A DNA stretch of 64,000 nt from Desulfobacter sp. (GCA_028768525.1 CP054837.1:558001-622000); one strand, 5' to 3'; shown: positions 16,957-26,582, counted from the stretch's first letter. The notes: generated by a model from the sequence alone, not told the origin. Translations and numbers: made by a program.

Positions 16957-18336
16957 TTAGTTTAGCTGTTTTCTGACCGCTTCGACCTTTGAAGTGATAT
17001 TGTTCTTTATCCAGTTGGCATCCCACCATTCCACAGGATCAACAAATCTATTATGGACAATAATTGACAGGTGGAGATGGTCTCCCCCGGCCAGTCCTGT
17101 CAGTCCTGTTTTGCCGATGATCGTGCCTTTTTCAACCACATCGCCGGGCTGAACCAGGGTGTCGCTGAGGTGGGAGTAAAGGCTGGCCAGGCCGAAGCCG
17201 TGGTCGATAATAATGGTGTTGCCGAAAATACCCACGTCTTTGGACATGATCACCCGCCCCCGGTTAACGGCACCCACCGCGGCGTTGGAGGTGGAGGCCA
17301 GATCCACACCGAGATGGGTGGCCCTGTCGATCTCCTTGCCTTTGTACTTGTATATGCGGTGGTCGGCGTACCGGGCACGGTTGGCAGCGCCGGCCAGGCG
17401 GCCAAACCGTCCCTTCCACAGAATTTCGTTCACGGTGTCAGCCGGGAAGGAAAGCACGGTGTCCACATTCTGCCGGCGCAGTTCTTTATTCACATATAGA
17501 AACTTTGCCAGAAGCGGATTTTCCGCCCCGGCAAATTCATCTTCCTTGACGCCGACATCAATGTCGGGCATCTTTCTTTCCAGAAACCTGTCCGGGATAT
17601 TCAAAACATCCGTTCTGAAATTTTTATCCTTGATATAATGGTAGAATCCGCGTTTGGCCTCATTGCCCGCAGGGTCCTGGGCCCGGACAAAAATCCGAGT
17701 GCCCGGTCCCTGGGTATGATCCAGGGCAAAGAAACAGGCAAAGACTTTTGGATCTTTAAACATCCCAGAATGGCCCGGATAAAAATTATCCCCCACCATT
17801 ACCCCGGAAGAAATATTCTCTTCCATCACCTTATAGATAACCAGTCCGCTCCCGCCCCGGGCCAGATTATGCTGTTTGCTCAGCACACGGATCTGGGGGG
17901 GCTTGGTATCGATGATTACTGGCCGTTCTTCATAATAGCGGTTGCCCTTGTTCCATCCATGCCAGGAGTAGTCAGTCACCAAAATCCGGATTACGGCATC
18001 ACCGTCGTTCATGCCGTATTTACGGGATTCCACCGGAATCACAAAACTGTCCTTCTCCTGTTTGTTGTCGGAAAAAAGGCTCATGATGGATGAGGGGGGA
18101 TAGGTTTTATCCAGAAGTATTTTTTCGTTCCCCTTTTGCATGAGAGAAACCATCACCCGCCGCAGGCCCGTGCCGCGGTCCCGGACGGTGAGATTCATTT
18201 CATATGTTTTTTTCAAGTATTGGGAGGGAAGGCTGATATCGGTTTGGGGCGCATCGCCTTCATATTTATAATACAGAATCCAGGCCAGGGGGATGACCAC
18301 CCCGAGGAACAACAGAGTCAAAACTACTCGCTTCAT
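16957..18336 (-). CDS. Membrane-anchored M23 metallopeptidase (LytM-type)
   Basis: A single N-terminal signal anchor is followed by a roughly 300-residue extracytoplasmic region of beta-rich, Ig-like character and a C-terminal M23 domain with HLGVDLAS and HLHLSI zinc ligands. It would cut or help remodel peptidoglycan cross-bridges. The long pre-domain probably binds the wall or a regulator. ATG at 18336 is preferred over the TTG at 18339. It heads the minus-strand operon running to 10501 and is transcribed divergently from kdsA. Confidence 0.87.
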   Translation of the reverse strand: MKRVVLTLLFLGVVIPLAWILYYKYEGDAPQTDISLPSQYLKKTYEMNLTVRDRGTGLRRVMVSLMQKGNEKILLDKTYPPSSIMSLFSDNKQEKDSFVIPVESRKYGMNDGDAVIRILVTDYSWHGWNKGNRYYEERPVIIDTKPPQIRVLSKQHNLARGGSGLVIYKVMEENISSGVMVGDNFYPGHSGMFKDPKVFACFFALDHTQGPGTRIFVRAQDPAGNEAKRGFYHYIKDKNFRTDVLNIPDRFLERKMPDIDVGVKEDEFAGAENPLLAKFLYVNKELRRQNVDTVLSFPADTVNEILWKGRFGRLAGAANRARYADHRIYKYKGKEIDRATHLGVDLASTSNAAVGAVNRGRVIMSKDVGIFGNTIIIDHGFGLASLYSHLSDTLVQPGDVVEKGTIIGKTGLTGLAGGDHLHLSIIVHNRFVDPVEWWDANWIKNNITSKVEAVRKQLN

Positions 18337-18431
18337 CAAATCGCCCTATTTTTTCAAGAGGTTAGAACGTACACAACAAAATCATCATAAAATACCAGCA
18401 AACGCCCTACTTATCAAGGAATTTTACATTC

Positions 18432-18458
18432 TTGACTTTTTACGGTCCAAACTATAAT
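18432..18458 (+). promoter_or_regulatory. Probable sigma-70 promoter of the kdsA-lpt-rpoN operon
   Basis: TTGACT (18432-18437) and a perfect TATAAT (18453-18458) are separated by 15 nt, slightly shorter than ideal. It lies 38 nt before the kdsA start in a 160-bp divergent region, so it is well placed to drive the ten-gene plus-strand operon. Confidence 0.6.
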
Positions 18459-18495
18459 TTTACCCCAACATGCTACCATTTGAAGGATTCCCAAA

Positions 18496-19308
18496 ATGAA
18501 TAATTTTTTTTTTGATTTAATAGAAAACAAACCCCCTGTTTTTTTTCTGATTGCAGGTCCCTGTGTCATAGAAGATTATGACACCAGTTTTGCCATCGCA
18601 TCCCACTTAAAACAGGTGACCGGGGATCTGGGCATCCCGTTTATTTTCAAAGCCTCCTATGATAAAGCCAATCGTACCGCCATATCTTCCTTCAGGGGCC
18701 CGGGCCCTGAACAGGGACTCAAGATTCTGAAACAGATTAAAGAAGAGTTGAAAATTCCGGTTATCTCCGACATCCACCTGCCTGAACAGGCCCAAAAGGC
18801 GGCCGAGGTCCTGGACGTCATACAGATACCGGCCTTTCTCTGCCGTCAGACCGACCTGATTCTTGCCGCCTGCAATACAGGCAAGCCGGTAAACATAAAA
18901 AAAGGGCAATTTCTAGCCCCCGGCGACTGCCGCAACATCATTGCCAAGGCCCAGTCCACTGGCAACAACAACATTGCCATCACAGAACGGGGCACCAGTT
19001 TCGGCTATAACAACCTGGTGGTTGACTTCAGAGGATTTCCCATCATCAGTGAATTAAATGTTCCGGTGATATTTGACGCCACCCACAGCGTCCAACTGCC
19101 CGGCGGGGCTGGCGGCTCATCCGCAGGAGAACGCCAGTTCGTGCCCCCCCTGTCAAAGGCGGCCATTGCCGCCGGTGCCCACGGACTGTTCATGGAAACC
19201 CACCCGGATCCCGACAAAGCCCTTTGCGACGGCCCCAATTCCATGCCCCTGGACCAGATGGCGTCGCTGCTTACCGTACTGCTGAAAATCAAACAGGCCG
19301 CAGGTTAA
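18496..19308 (+). CDS. kdsA: 3-deoxy-8-phosphooctulonate (KDO-8-P) synthase, metal-dependent class
   Basis: Condenses phosphoenolpyruvate and arabinose 5-phosphate to KDO-8-P for the LPS inner core. Conserved blocks include AGPCVIED, FKASYDKANRT and NIKKGQFLAP. The Cys in AGPC, the His in FDATHSVQ, the Glu in METHPDPD and the Asp in CDGPN match the four metal ligands of the Aquifex-type metal-dependent enzyme; E. coli has Asn at the Cys position. AAGGA precedes the ATG. It leads an LPS operon. Confidence 0.95.
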   Translation: MNNFFFDLIENKPPVFFLIAGPCVIEDYDTSFAIASHLKQVTGDLGIPFIFKASYDKANRTAISSFRGPGPEQGLKILKQIKEELKIPVISDIHLPEQAQKAAEVLDVIQIPAFLCRQTDLILAACNTGKPVNIKKGQFLAPGDCRNIIAKAQSTGNNNIAITERGTSFGYNNLVVDFRGFPIISELNVPVIFDATHSVQLPGGAGGSSAGERQFVPPLSKAAIAAGAHGLFMETHPDPDKALCDGPNSMPLDQMASLLTVLLKIKQAAG

Positions 19309-19844
19309 TGACTCCCATGGAAACAAAACTGAAAAACAGCCTTCAAAAAATCCGCCTCCTTCTGCTCGATGTGGACGGGGTGCTCACCGACGGCGCCATC
19401 ACCTATACGGACAAGGGGGAGCAGATCAAATCCTTTAACTCCAAAGACGGCTTGGGACTGCGCCTGCTCATGGATGCCGGGGTGGGCGTTGGTATTGTCA
19501 CCGGCCGGACCTCTGGCGCCCTCCTCCACCGATGCAACAACCTGGGAATAGACCTGATCTTTGACGGCATAAAGGACAAGGCTGCCGCCTTCAATTCCAT
19601 TGTGAAAAAAACCGGTCTTAAACCGGATGAAATGGCCTTCGTGGGGGACGACCTCATGGATCTACCGGCCATGACACGGGCCGGCCTCTCTTTTACCGTC
19701 GCAGATGCCCCCGAAGAGGTGAAAAAAGCAGCAGATATGACATCGGACTACCCCGGAGGCAAAGGGGCCGTGCGCCAGATCTGTGAAACCATATTAAAAG
19801 CCAGGGGCGATTGGGATAATATCGTTGCAGGATTTATGTCATGA
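19308..19844 (+). CDS. kdsC: KDO-8-phosphate phosphatase (HAD family)
   Basis: Dephosphorylates KDO-8-P to KDO. HAD motifs are clear: LLLDVDGVLTDG with the nucleophilic Asp, VTGRTS, and GDDLMDLPAM. At 178 residues it is a C0-type HAD protein as expected. The ATG shares its A with the kdsA stop codon (TAATG), so translation is coupled; an in-frame upstream start would lie inside kdsA and is unlikely. Confidence 0.95.
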   Translation: MTPMETKLKNSLQKIRLLLLDVDGVLTDGAITYTDKGEQIKSFNSKDGLGLRLLMDAGVGVGIVTGRTSGALLHRCNNLGIDLIFDGIKDKAAAFNSIVKKTGLKPDEMAFVGDDLMDLPAMTRAGLSFTVADAPEEVKKAADMTSDYPGGKGAVRQICETILKARGDWDNIVAGFMS

Positions 19845-20419
19845 CCGGCCCCGGTAAAAAAAGATACATCCTTCCCCTGGTGATTCTCCTGTTCTGTATC
19901 TTTGCCGGATTGGGGATTTTCTACTATGTGAACCGCCTGCTGACAACCCCTGTCACCATTGAGGATATTGATGTGGATTCCCAGGCAGCCCTGAAGCTGA
20001 ATATCCTTGAACAGATATCCAAAAAAAACGGGGTCACGGAATGGAAACTCAAGGCCAGTTCTGCCACCCTGCTCAGGGAGGAAGACAAGGCCGTGCTCAA
20101 AGATGTGAAGGTTGAATTCTACACCAAGGACGCCACCGTCGTCCACCTGAGGGCCGACCAGGGAACATTGAACACAAAGACCCATGACCTGACCTTCAGC
20201 AGCAATGTGGTGGTACGCCACCAGGGCTATACCATGAGAAGTGAAACATTGCATTATGATAAAAAACCACATATAATACACACCGATTCCGTGGTTCAGA
20301 TCGAAGATGGCGAATCCACGCTTGTTTCCGATGCAATGGAGACTCGGCTGAATCAGAACCGGATCATTTTAAAAGGACATGTAAAAGGAAATTTCAGTGA
20401 GAATTTTGACCTGCCTTAG
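19841..20419 (+). CDS. lptC: LPS export protein LptC
   Basis: One N-terminal transmembrane helix (about residues 9-32) anchors a periplasmic beta-jellyroll domain of the LptC/OstA type (WKLKASSATLLREE; VEFYTKDATVVHLRADQGTL). It passes LPS from the LptB2FG complex to LptA. Position between kdsC and lptA is the standard one, and it overlaps both neighbours. Confidence 0.9.
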   Translation: MTGPGKKRYILPLVILLFCIFAGLGIFYYVNRLLTTPVTIEDIDVDSQAALKLNILEQISKKNGVTEWKLKASSATLLREEDKAVLKDVKVEFYTKDATVVHLRADQGTLNTKTHDLTFSSNVVVRHQGYTMRSETLHYDKKPHIIHTDSVVQIEDGESTLVSDAMETRLNQNRIILKGHVKGNFSENFDLP

Positions 20420-20963
20420 ACCCTGTTTCCCCGCTCTGCTGATGCTGATTCCGGCGCTGGTACTTTCAGTTTCTCCGGCCTCTGCCGCATCGAAGAATGA
20501 GGTAGATACTAAAGCAAAAAATGCAAACCTCCATGTGATCTCCGATGAGATGATCGCAGAGCAGAACAATTCAACAGTGGAATTCATCGGCAATGTCAAG
20601 GCCACCCGGGAAGATTCCGTGCTCCTGGCAGACTCGGTTAAGGTATTTTTCCATACCTCCGAAACCCGGAAAGAAGGCCAGAGCAATGTGAAAAAAATCG
20701 TGGCCACCGGCAATGTGGAATATACGGCAGGAGAGCGCAAGGCACTGGCGGACAAGGCAGTGTACACCACAGCCGACGAGGTGCTGGTGCTGACGGGCGA
20801 GTCCCCCAAACTGCTCACCGGAAAAAGCTGGGTTACCGGGAAAAAAATCACCCTGTTCCGGCTTGAGGAGCGGGTAATGGTTGAGAGCGATGGCCGCAAA
20901 CGGGTTCAGGCCTTTTTCGATTCCCAGGACCAGAACCGGCCCACGGGAAAGCCTAAAAAATAA
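20397..20963 (+). CDS. lptA: LPS transport periplasmic protein LptA
   Basis: A GTG start inside the end of lptC gives a signal peptide ending at SPASAAS, followed by an OstA-like domain with the repeating pattern VEFIGNVKATREDSVLLADSV and VEYTAGERKALADKAVY. It forms the periplasmic bridge for LPS. Length of 188 aa is normal. LptD, LptE and LptFG are not in the window. Confidence 0.92.
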   Translation: MRILTCLRPCFPALLMLIPALVLSVSPASAASKNEVDTKAKNANLHVISDEMIAEQNNSTVEFIGNVKATREDSVLLADSVKVFFHTSETRKEGQSNVKKIVATGNVEYTAGERKALADKAVYTTADEVLVLTGESPKLLTGKSWVTGKKITLFRLEERVMVESDGRKRVQAFFDSQDQNRPTGKPKK

Positions 20964-20983
20964 AGGGGCGACACAAACCTAGG

Positions 20984-21706
20984 ATGAGCCATCTGATACT
21001 GGAAAAACTGGTCAAGACCTACTCGGGAAAGACCGTTGTCGACAACGTGGACCTCACCGTTACCCAGGGGGAGGTCACCGGATTGCTCGGGCCCAACGGC
21101 GCCGGGAAAACCACCACTTTCTACATGACCGTGGGCATGATCCGGCCGGACGGCGGCACCGTATACCTGGACAGGGAAGACATCACCCAGTATCCCATGT
21201 ACATCAGGGCCAGGAAAGGAATCGGTTACCTTCCCCAGGAATCTTCCATTTTTAAAAAACTCACGGTGGAGGAGAACATCACTTCCATCCTGGAAGTCCT
21301 GCCCAAAAACGGTATTGATATAAAGGAGAAAGCCGCCGCCCTGATGACGGAATTGGGCATAGACCGGCTGGCCGGGCAGAAAGCGGCCTCCTTGTCCGGC
21401 GGAGAGCGCCGGCGCCTGGAAATCTCCAGGGTGCTGGCTACGGACCCCAAGTTCATCCTACTGGATGAACCCTTTGCCGGGGTTGACCCCCTGGCGGTAA
21501 TCGACATCCAGCAGATCATCTCCCAGCTCACGGACCGGGGCATCGGGGTGCTGATCTCGGATCATAATGTTAGGGAAACCCTCGGGGTGTGCGACCATGC
21601 CTATATCATGAGCCAGGGCGTGGTCATTGAATCAGGCCCCCCCGGGAAAATTATTTCAAGTGAAATAGCAAAAAAAATATATCTGGGAGATAATTTTAAA
21701 CTTTAG
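20984..21706 (+). CDS. lptB: LPS export ABC transporter ATP-binding protein LptB
   Basis: A compact 240-residue ABC ATPase with Walker A GPNGAGKTTT, the LptB-typical signature SLSGGERRRLEI, Walker B FILLDEPFAGVDP and the LptB C-terminal motif SEIAKKIYLGDNF. It powers extraction of LPS from the inner membrane with LptFG, which must be encoded elsewhere. Ends 1 nt before rpoN. Confidence 0.95.
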   Translation: MSHLILEKLVKTYSGKTVVDNVDLTVTQGEVTGLLGPNGAGKTTTFYMTVGMIRPDGGTVYLDREDITQYPMYIRARKGIGYLPQESSIFKKLTVEENITSILEVLPKNGIDIKEKAAALMTELGIDRLAGQKAASLSGGERRRLEISRVLATDPKFILLDEPFAGVDPLAVIDIQQIISQLTDRGIGVLISDHNVRETLGVCDHAYIMSQGVVIESGPPGKIISSEIAKKIYLGDNFKL

Positions 21707-21707
21707 T

Positions 21708-23153
21708 ATGGAACTTGGATTACAACAAAGCCTTACCCTGACCCAGCAGCTGGTGATGACTCCTCAGCTCCAGCAGGCCATCAAGCTGCTTCAGTTGTCC
21801 CGCATCGAACTGGCAGAGATGATTCAGCAGGAGATGGAGCAGAATCCCGCTCTGGATGAAACCCTATCGGACGAGGCATCGGACAAAAAGATTACCGCAA
21901 AGGAAGCCGAGGCACAGGACGCAGAAAAAGAAGAAGCGCCCATCAAGGAAGTCACCATTGAAGAGCGGGTGCGTTCGGATACGGACTGGGAAAATTACAT
22001 TAACGAGTACAACTCCACGGGACGGATCTATACGGAATCCGAAAGCACTGAAGCCCCCAATTTCGAAGCCTTTACCTCGGAAAAGAAAACCCTGGAACAG
22101 CACCTGGAATGGCAGCTCATGCTATCGGGCCTTACCCCTGAGCTGGAGGCCATCGGGCACCTGATCATCGGCAACCTCAACCGGGACGGATACCTGTGCT
22201 CTGATGTGGAAGAATTGGCCCAGACCGCAGAATCGGAGATCCAGGAGGTGGAGGAAGTCCTCGCCCATCTCCAGACCTTTGACCCTCCCGGGGTCTGTGC
22301 CAGAGACCTGTGCGAAACCCTTCTCATCCAGGTCAAGCAATTGGGTATAGAGAATCCGATAATCGATGAAATCATTAAAAACCATTTAAAAAATCTGGAA
22401 AACAGGAACAGCAAAAAAATTGCAAAAGCCCTTAAAATTTCCGTAGAAGACGTCCGGGCCGCCGTAAAGATCATCCAATACCTTGAACCCAAACCGGGGC
22501 GCAAATTTGCCACGGAAGAACCGGCCTACATCACGCCGGACATCTACGTGTACAAGGTGGGAGATGACTTTAAAATCGTCATGAATGATGACGGCCTCCC
22601 CAAACTGAGAATATCACGGTTTTACAGGGAAGCGGTTGCGGACGGTAAAAAAATACCCAAGGAGACCAAGGCCTATCTCAATGAAAAAATGCAGTCTGCC
22701 TCCTGGCTGATCAAAAGCATCCACCAGCGGCAGAAAACCATTTACCTTGTCATGGAAAGTATTATCAAATTCCAGCGGGAATTCTTCGAAAAAGGCATTG
22801 CCTATCTGCGGCCTTTGATTCTCAAGGATATTGCCGAAGACATTGAGATGCACGAATCAACCATCAGCCGGGTCACCACCAACAAGTACGCCTATACCCC
22901 CCAGGGCCTGTTTGAACTGAAGTACTTTTTTAATTCATCCATTGAGCGGACCGGCGGGGCTTCCATGGCATCGGCCAGCGTGAAGGAGCGAATCCGCCAG
23001 CTCATTGAAAACGAGGATGACAATGCCCCGCTCTCGGATGATAAAATCGCCTCCATCCTCCAGGAATCAGACATTCAGATTGCCCGGCGTACCGTTGCAA
23101 AGTACAGGAAGGTGCTCAATATTCTGCCTTCCAACAAACGGAAAAAACTTTAG
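21708..23153 (+). CDS. rpoN: RNA polymerase sigma-54 factor
   Basis: A complete three-region sigma-54. Region I is glutamine/leucine-rich (LQQSLTLTQQLVMTPQLQQAIKLLQ), followed by an acidic region II, the core-binding domain, a helix-turn-helix and the terminal RpoN box IARRTVAKYRKVLNI. Length of 481 aa is standard. It directs transcription from -24/-12 promoters such as the one before pilA and needs an AAA+ activator such as the PilR-like protein in this window. The gene follows lptB, as in many Proteobacteria. Confidence 0.97.
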   Translation: MELGLQQSLTLTQQLVMTPQLQQAIKLLQLSRIELAEMIQQEMEQNPALDETLSDEASDKKITAKEAEAQDAEKEEAPIKEVTIEERVRSDTDWENYINEYNSTGRIYTESESTEAPNFEAFTSEKKTLEQHLEWQLMLSGLTPELEAIGHLIIGNLNRDGYLCSDVEELAQTAESEIQEVEEVLAHLQTFDPPGVCARDLCETLLIQVKQLGIENPIIDEIIKNHLKNLENRNSKKIAKALKISVEDVRAAVKIIQYLEPKPGRKFATEEPAYITPDIYVYKVGDDFKIVMNDDGLPKLRISRFYREAVADGKKIPKETKAYLNEKMQSASWLIKSIHQRQKTIYLVMESIIKFQREFFEKGIAYLRPLILKDIAEDIEMHESTISRVTTNKYAYTPQGLFELKYFFNSSIERTGGASMASASVKERIRQLIENEDDNAPLSDDKIASILQESDIQIARRTVAKYRKVLNILPSNKRKKL

Positions 23154-23165
23154 GGAGGTTTGTTT

Positions 23166-23708
23166 ATGCAGACAACCGTAACATTCAAGAAAATGGATTC
23201 CACCGATGCCCTGAAATCCTACGTTGGAAAAAAACTGGACCGGTTCGACAAAATGCTGGACAGTCCTGCGGAAGCCCATGTGGTTCTTTCCGTGGAAAAA
23301 ATAAGACATATTGCAGAAATCACCCTGACATGCGACAAGCTGAACATCCATGCCAGGGAAATGTCCGAGCGCATGTACACCTCCATTGACGTATTGATGG
23401 ACAAGGTAAAAGCCCAGATTACGAAATACAAAGAAAAAGAAAAGCACCACATGTCAGGGGACAAGGCCAGCCTGATGGACACCCGAGAATTCAACACAGA
23501 CCCGGGCGAAAGTGCCTTCTCCGACCTCCCTTCTGAAATTGTGGTGGAGCCTATTGATTACAAACCCATGGATGTTGAAGACGCCGTGGTGGAACTGAGC
23601 TCCGGCAAAAAATCCTTTTTTGTTTTCAACAATGCCCGTACGGAACAATTAAACGTAATCTATAAACACAACAACGGAAAACTGGGGTTGATCCAGCCCA
23701 GAGGATAG
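23166..23708 (+). CDS. hpf: Ribosome hibernation-promoting factor, long form
   Basis: The N-terminal domain (about residues 1-100, with TFKKMDSTDALKSYVGKKL) binds the 30S decoding region. The C-terminal domain (about residues 125-180, EIVVEPIDYKPMDVEDAVVEL and KSFFVFNNARTEQLNVIY) is the dimerisation domain found only in long HPF, which forms 100S ribosomes without RMF. ATG at 23166 with a strong GGGAGG site is the clear start. The gene position after rpoN is conserved. Confidence 0.93.
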   Translation: MQTTVTFKKMDSTDALKSYVGKKLDRFDKMLDSPAEAHVVLSVEKIRHIAEITLTCDKLNIHAREMSERMYTSIDVLMDKVKAQITKYKEKEKHHMSGDKASLMDTREFNTDPGESAFSDLPSEIVVEPIDYKPMDVEDAVVELSSGKKSFFVFNNARTEQLNVIYKHNNGKLGLIQPRG

Positions 23709-23727
23709 GTAAAAGGTAAGAGAGCCA

Positions 23728-24186
23728 ATGAAAATTAGCGACATCCTGAACAAAGACTCCATCATTGCCGACCTGGCTGCTGAAAATAAAACCGGGGTCA
23801 TTCGAGAACTGGCCGAAGCCGTTGCACCGGCTGCCGGCGCCGGATCCGATGCCATTGCTACCGTACTCATGGAAAGGGAATCCCTTGGATCAACCGGAAT
23901 CGGCGGCGGCATTGCCATTCCCCACGGCAAACTCGAAGGGGTGGAGTCTGTTACCGTTGGATTCGGCCTCAGCCGCAAGGGCATAGACTACAACTCCCTT
24001 GACAACCGTCCTGTCCACATCTTCTTTCTTCTGCTGACCTCCGAAAACAGCTCCGGCGGCCATCTCAAGGTGCTGGCCCAGATTTCCAAGCTGTTAAAAA
24101 TGGATCAATTCAAGACAAGGCTTAAAACCGCAGAATCCGTAGAAGAAATTTACGAAATCATCATGGAGCAGGACGAGGAGTTCTGA
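23728..24186 (+). CDS. ptsN: PTS fructose/nitrogen-regulatory IIA domain (PtsN)
   Basis: A 152-residue single-domain EIIA(Ntr). The phospho-accepting His is in GIAIPHGKLEG (about residue 70). It has no attached transport domains, so it acts as a phosphorylation-dependent regulator rather than in sugar uptake. EI(Ntr) and NPr are not in the window. It keeps the conserved rpoN-hpf-ptsN-rapZ order. Confidence 0.93.
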   Translation: MKISDILNKDSIIADLAAENKTGVIRELAEAVAPAAGAGSDAIATVLMERESLGSTGIGGGIAIPHGKLEGVESVTVGFGLSRKGIDYNSLDNRPVHIFFLLLTSENSSGGHLKVLAQISKLLKMDQFKTRLKTAESVEEIYEIIMEQDEEF

Positions 24187-24201
24187 TAACGTGCTCTGAC
24201 A

Positions 24202-25086
24202 ATGGACAGCCAAAAGGTTTATATCATTACCGGAATCTCCGGATCAGGGAAAACAACAGTGATCCGGGCCTTTGAAGATGCGTCTTTCTATTGCATCGAC
24301 AATATGCCCATGGAACTGGTCCCCAAGGTGCTGGAACTGCCCATTCAGGATTATCCCCAGGTCAAGGGCGCAGCATTTGTCATGGACATCCGCTCCAAAA
24401 CGTTTATTAAAAATTTCGTATCAGGCATCTCCGCTCTGGAGGAGATGGGGATCACTCCGGTGATTGTCTTCCTTGAAGCCGATACCGACACCCTGGTAAA
24501 GCGGTACAGCCAGACCCGGCGCCAACACCCGCTGGACGGGAAAACCAGCCTGCTGGACAGCATCCGGGCTGAAAAACAGACCATGGCACCCATCCGGAAG
24601 CTGGCCCACCATATCATCAATACCAGCACCTACAATGTACACCAGCTCAAATCCGATATCCTGGCTCTCATAACGGACCGGGAGGGCGGCAAAGGCCGGG
24701 ACCTGATGAAGCTGAATATCGTATCCTTCGGGTATAAATACGGCATCCCCCTGGATGCCGACCTGGTGGTGGATTTAAGATTCCTTGCCAACCCCTATTT
24801 TGTACCGGAACTCAAGGCCCTGGACGGAGAATCCGAAGGCGTAAAGAACTTTGTGCTGGAAAACCGGGAAACCAAAAATTTTCTGAAAAAATACAACGAT
24901 TTCATTGACTATCTCATTCCCCTTTATAAAAAGGAAAACAAAGCATATCTAACCCTTGCACTGGGATGTACCGGCGGCCGGCACAGGAGCGTGGCAATTG
25001 CACGGTCCGTATTCGAGCGCCTGACCGTCAAAGGTCTTAATCCCAGTATCATGCACAGGGACATTGACAGGGACACAAGAACATGA
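24202..25086 (+). CDS. rapZ: RapZ/YvcJ family nucleotide-binding RNase adapter
   Basis: Walker A GISGSGKTTV near the N-terminus, DNMPMELVPK, and the conserved C-terminal LALGCTGGRHRSVAIA identify RapZ. In E. coli it controls glmZ small-RNA decay and so amino-sugar supply for the cell envelope; whether that exact RNA circuit exists here is unknown. Length of 294 aa is normal. Overlaps the next gene by 4 nt. Confidence 0.94.
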   Translation: MDSQKVYIITGISGSGKTTVIRAFEDASFYCIDNMPMELVPKVLELPIQDYPQVKGAAFVMDIRSKTFIKNFVSGISALEEMGITPVIVFLEADTDTLVKRYSQTRRQHPLDGKTSLLDSIRAEKQTMAPIRKLAHHIINTSTYNVHQLKSDILALITDREGGKGRDLMKLNIVSFGYKYGIPLDADLVVDLRFLANPYFVPELKALDGESEGVKNFVLENRETKNFLKKYNDFIDYLIPLYKKENKAYLTLALGCTGGRHRSVAIARSVFERLTVKGLNPSIMHRDIDRDTRT

Positions 25087-25499
25087 CAGGCATCCTCATC
25101 GTAACCCATGCCGGACTCGGCAATACCCTTATCGACACCCTTGAATTTATCCTGGGAAGCCCCCAGGACAATCTGATTTCCATATCCATCGACATCAAAC
25201 AGGACCCGGACAACCTGAGAAAAAAAATTAAAAAAGGCATAAAAGAAGTCCGCACGGACAAGGGGGTTATTATTCTCACGGATATGTTCGGCGGCACCCC
25301 CTCCAACCTCTCCTATTCCTTTATGGAAGAGGGGCAGGTAGAGGTTATTTCCGGAGTCAACCTCCCCATTCTAATGAAAGCCGTTAACTCAAGGGAAAAG
25401 ATGGACATAAAAACACTGGCTGCCGCTTTGGTGGAACATGGAAAAAGAAGTATTTCCCTGGCCAGTGATATTCTGAAAGGGACCAAACGACAGTCCTGA
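25083..25499 (+). CDS. PTS mannose-family EIIA component
   Basis: A 138-residue EIIA(Man)-type domain with the phospho-His near the N-terminus in IVTHAGLGN and the characteristic LTDMFGGTPSNLS loop. No EIIB, EIIC or EIID partner is visible. Such orphan EIIA(Man) proteins next to rapZ are common in deltaproteobacteria and are thought to be regulatory. It ends the operon; 75 bp without features separate it from gapA. Confidence 0.9.
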   Translation: MTGILIVTHAGLGNTLIDTLEFILGSPQDNLISISIDIKQDPDNLRKKIKKGIKEVRTDKGVIILTDMFGGTPSNLSYSFMEEGQVEVISGVNLPILMKAVNSREKMDIKTLAAALVEHGKRSISLASDILKGTKRQS

Positions 25500-25574
25500 A
25501 TCAACAGCCTAACCTAAGGGATCTGTTTTATCTGCTTTGGCAAAGGAACATCTCCCAAGAAAGGAGCGTGTACA

Positions 25575-26582
25575 ATGAGTATAAATATCGGGATTAACGG
25601 ATTCGGCAGAATCGGACGCATGGTATTTAGAGCCGCCCTTGAAACCGAAGGGCTTGAGGTTAAAGCCATCAACGATCTTACAGACACCAGAACCATTGCC
25701 CACCTGCTTGAGTACGATTCGGTCCATGGACGGCTGAACCGGGAAGTCAGTGCCGGGGATGGAAGCATCACCGTTGATGGCAAAACAATCACCGTATCCG
25801 CTCTCAAGGATCCGGCACAGATTGCCTGGGCCGACGCAGATGTTGATATTGTACTGGAGTGCACCGGGTTATTCAGGACCAGGGAAGCGGCCTCCAAGCA
25901 CCTGGAGGGAGGGGCCAAAAAAGTAATTATATCAGCACCGGCCTCGGATCCCGACATCACCATTGTCATGGGGGTCAATCACGAGGACTACGATCCGGCA
26001 TCCCACCATATTCTGTCCAACGCCTCCTGCACCACCAACTGCCTGGCACCGGTGGCCAAGGTGCTTCTGGAAAACTTCGGCATTGTCTGCGGCCTGATGA
26101 CCACCATCCACGCCTATACCGGTGACCAGCGCCTCCTTGATTTCCCCCATAAGGACCTGCGCAGGTCAAGGGCAGCCGCCCTGTCCATGATTCCCACCAC
26201 CACAGGGGCGGCCAAAGCCGTCTCCCTGGTGCTGCCGGAACTGGAAGGCAAGCTAAACGGTTTGGCCGTCCGGGTGCCCACCCCCAACGTATCCCTGGTG
26301 GACCTGGTGGTCACCACGGAAAAGAAAGACCTGACCAAAGAAATGGTCAACGAAGCCCTGGAGACTGCTGCGAACAGCAACTTGAAAGACATTCTAGGCT
26401 ACAGTGACCTGCCCCTGGTTTCCATCGACCACAACTCCTGCCCGCTGTCATCCATCGTGGACGCCTCGTGCACGGATGTCATCAACGGAGACCTGGTGAA
26501 AATTTACTCCTGGTATGATAATGAGGCGGGATACTCCCACAGAATGATCGACCTGGCACTTATGGTGGCCAATGCACTTTAA
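25575..26582 (+). CDS. gapA: Glyceraldehyde-3-phosphate dehydrogenase, type I
   Basis: NAD-binding GINGFGRIGRMVFRA starts the protein, and the catalytic Cys lies in SNASCTTNCLAPV with its partner His further on (TTIHAYTGDQ). SLVDLVVTT and WYDNEAGYSHR complete the signature. Length of 335 aa is standard. A strong AAAGGAG site lies 9 nt upstream. With tpiA it provides the lower glycolytic/gluconeogenic steps. Confidence 0.97.
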   Translation: MSINIGINGFGRIGRMVFRAALETEGLEVKAINDLTDTRTIAHLLEYDSVHGRLNREVSAGDGSITVDGKTITVSALKDPAQIAWADADVDIVLECTGLFRTREAASKHLEGGAKKVIISAPASDPDITIVMGVNHEDYDPASHHILSNASCTTNCLAPVAKVLLENFGIVCGLMTTIHAYTGDQRLLDFPHKDLRRSRAAALSMIPTTTGAAKAVSLVLPELEGKLNGLAVRVPTPNVSLVDLVVTTEKKDLTKEMVNEALETAANSNLKDILGYSDLPLVSIDHNSCPLSSIVDASCTDVINGDLVKIYSWYDNEAGYSHRMIDLALMVANAL

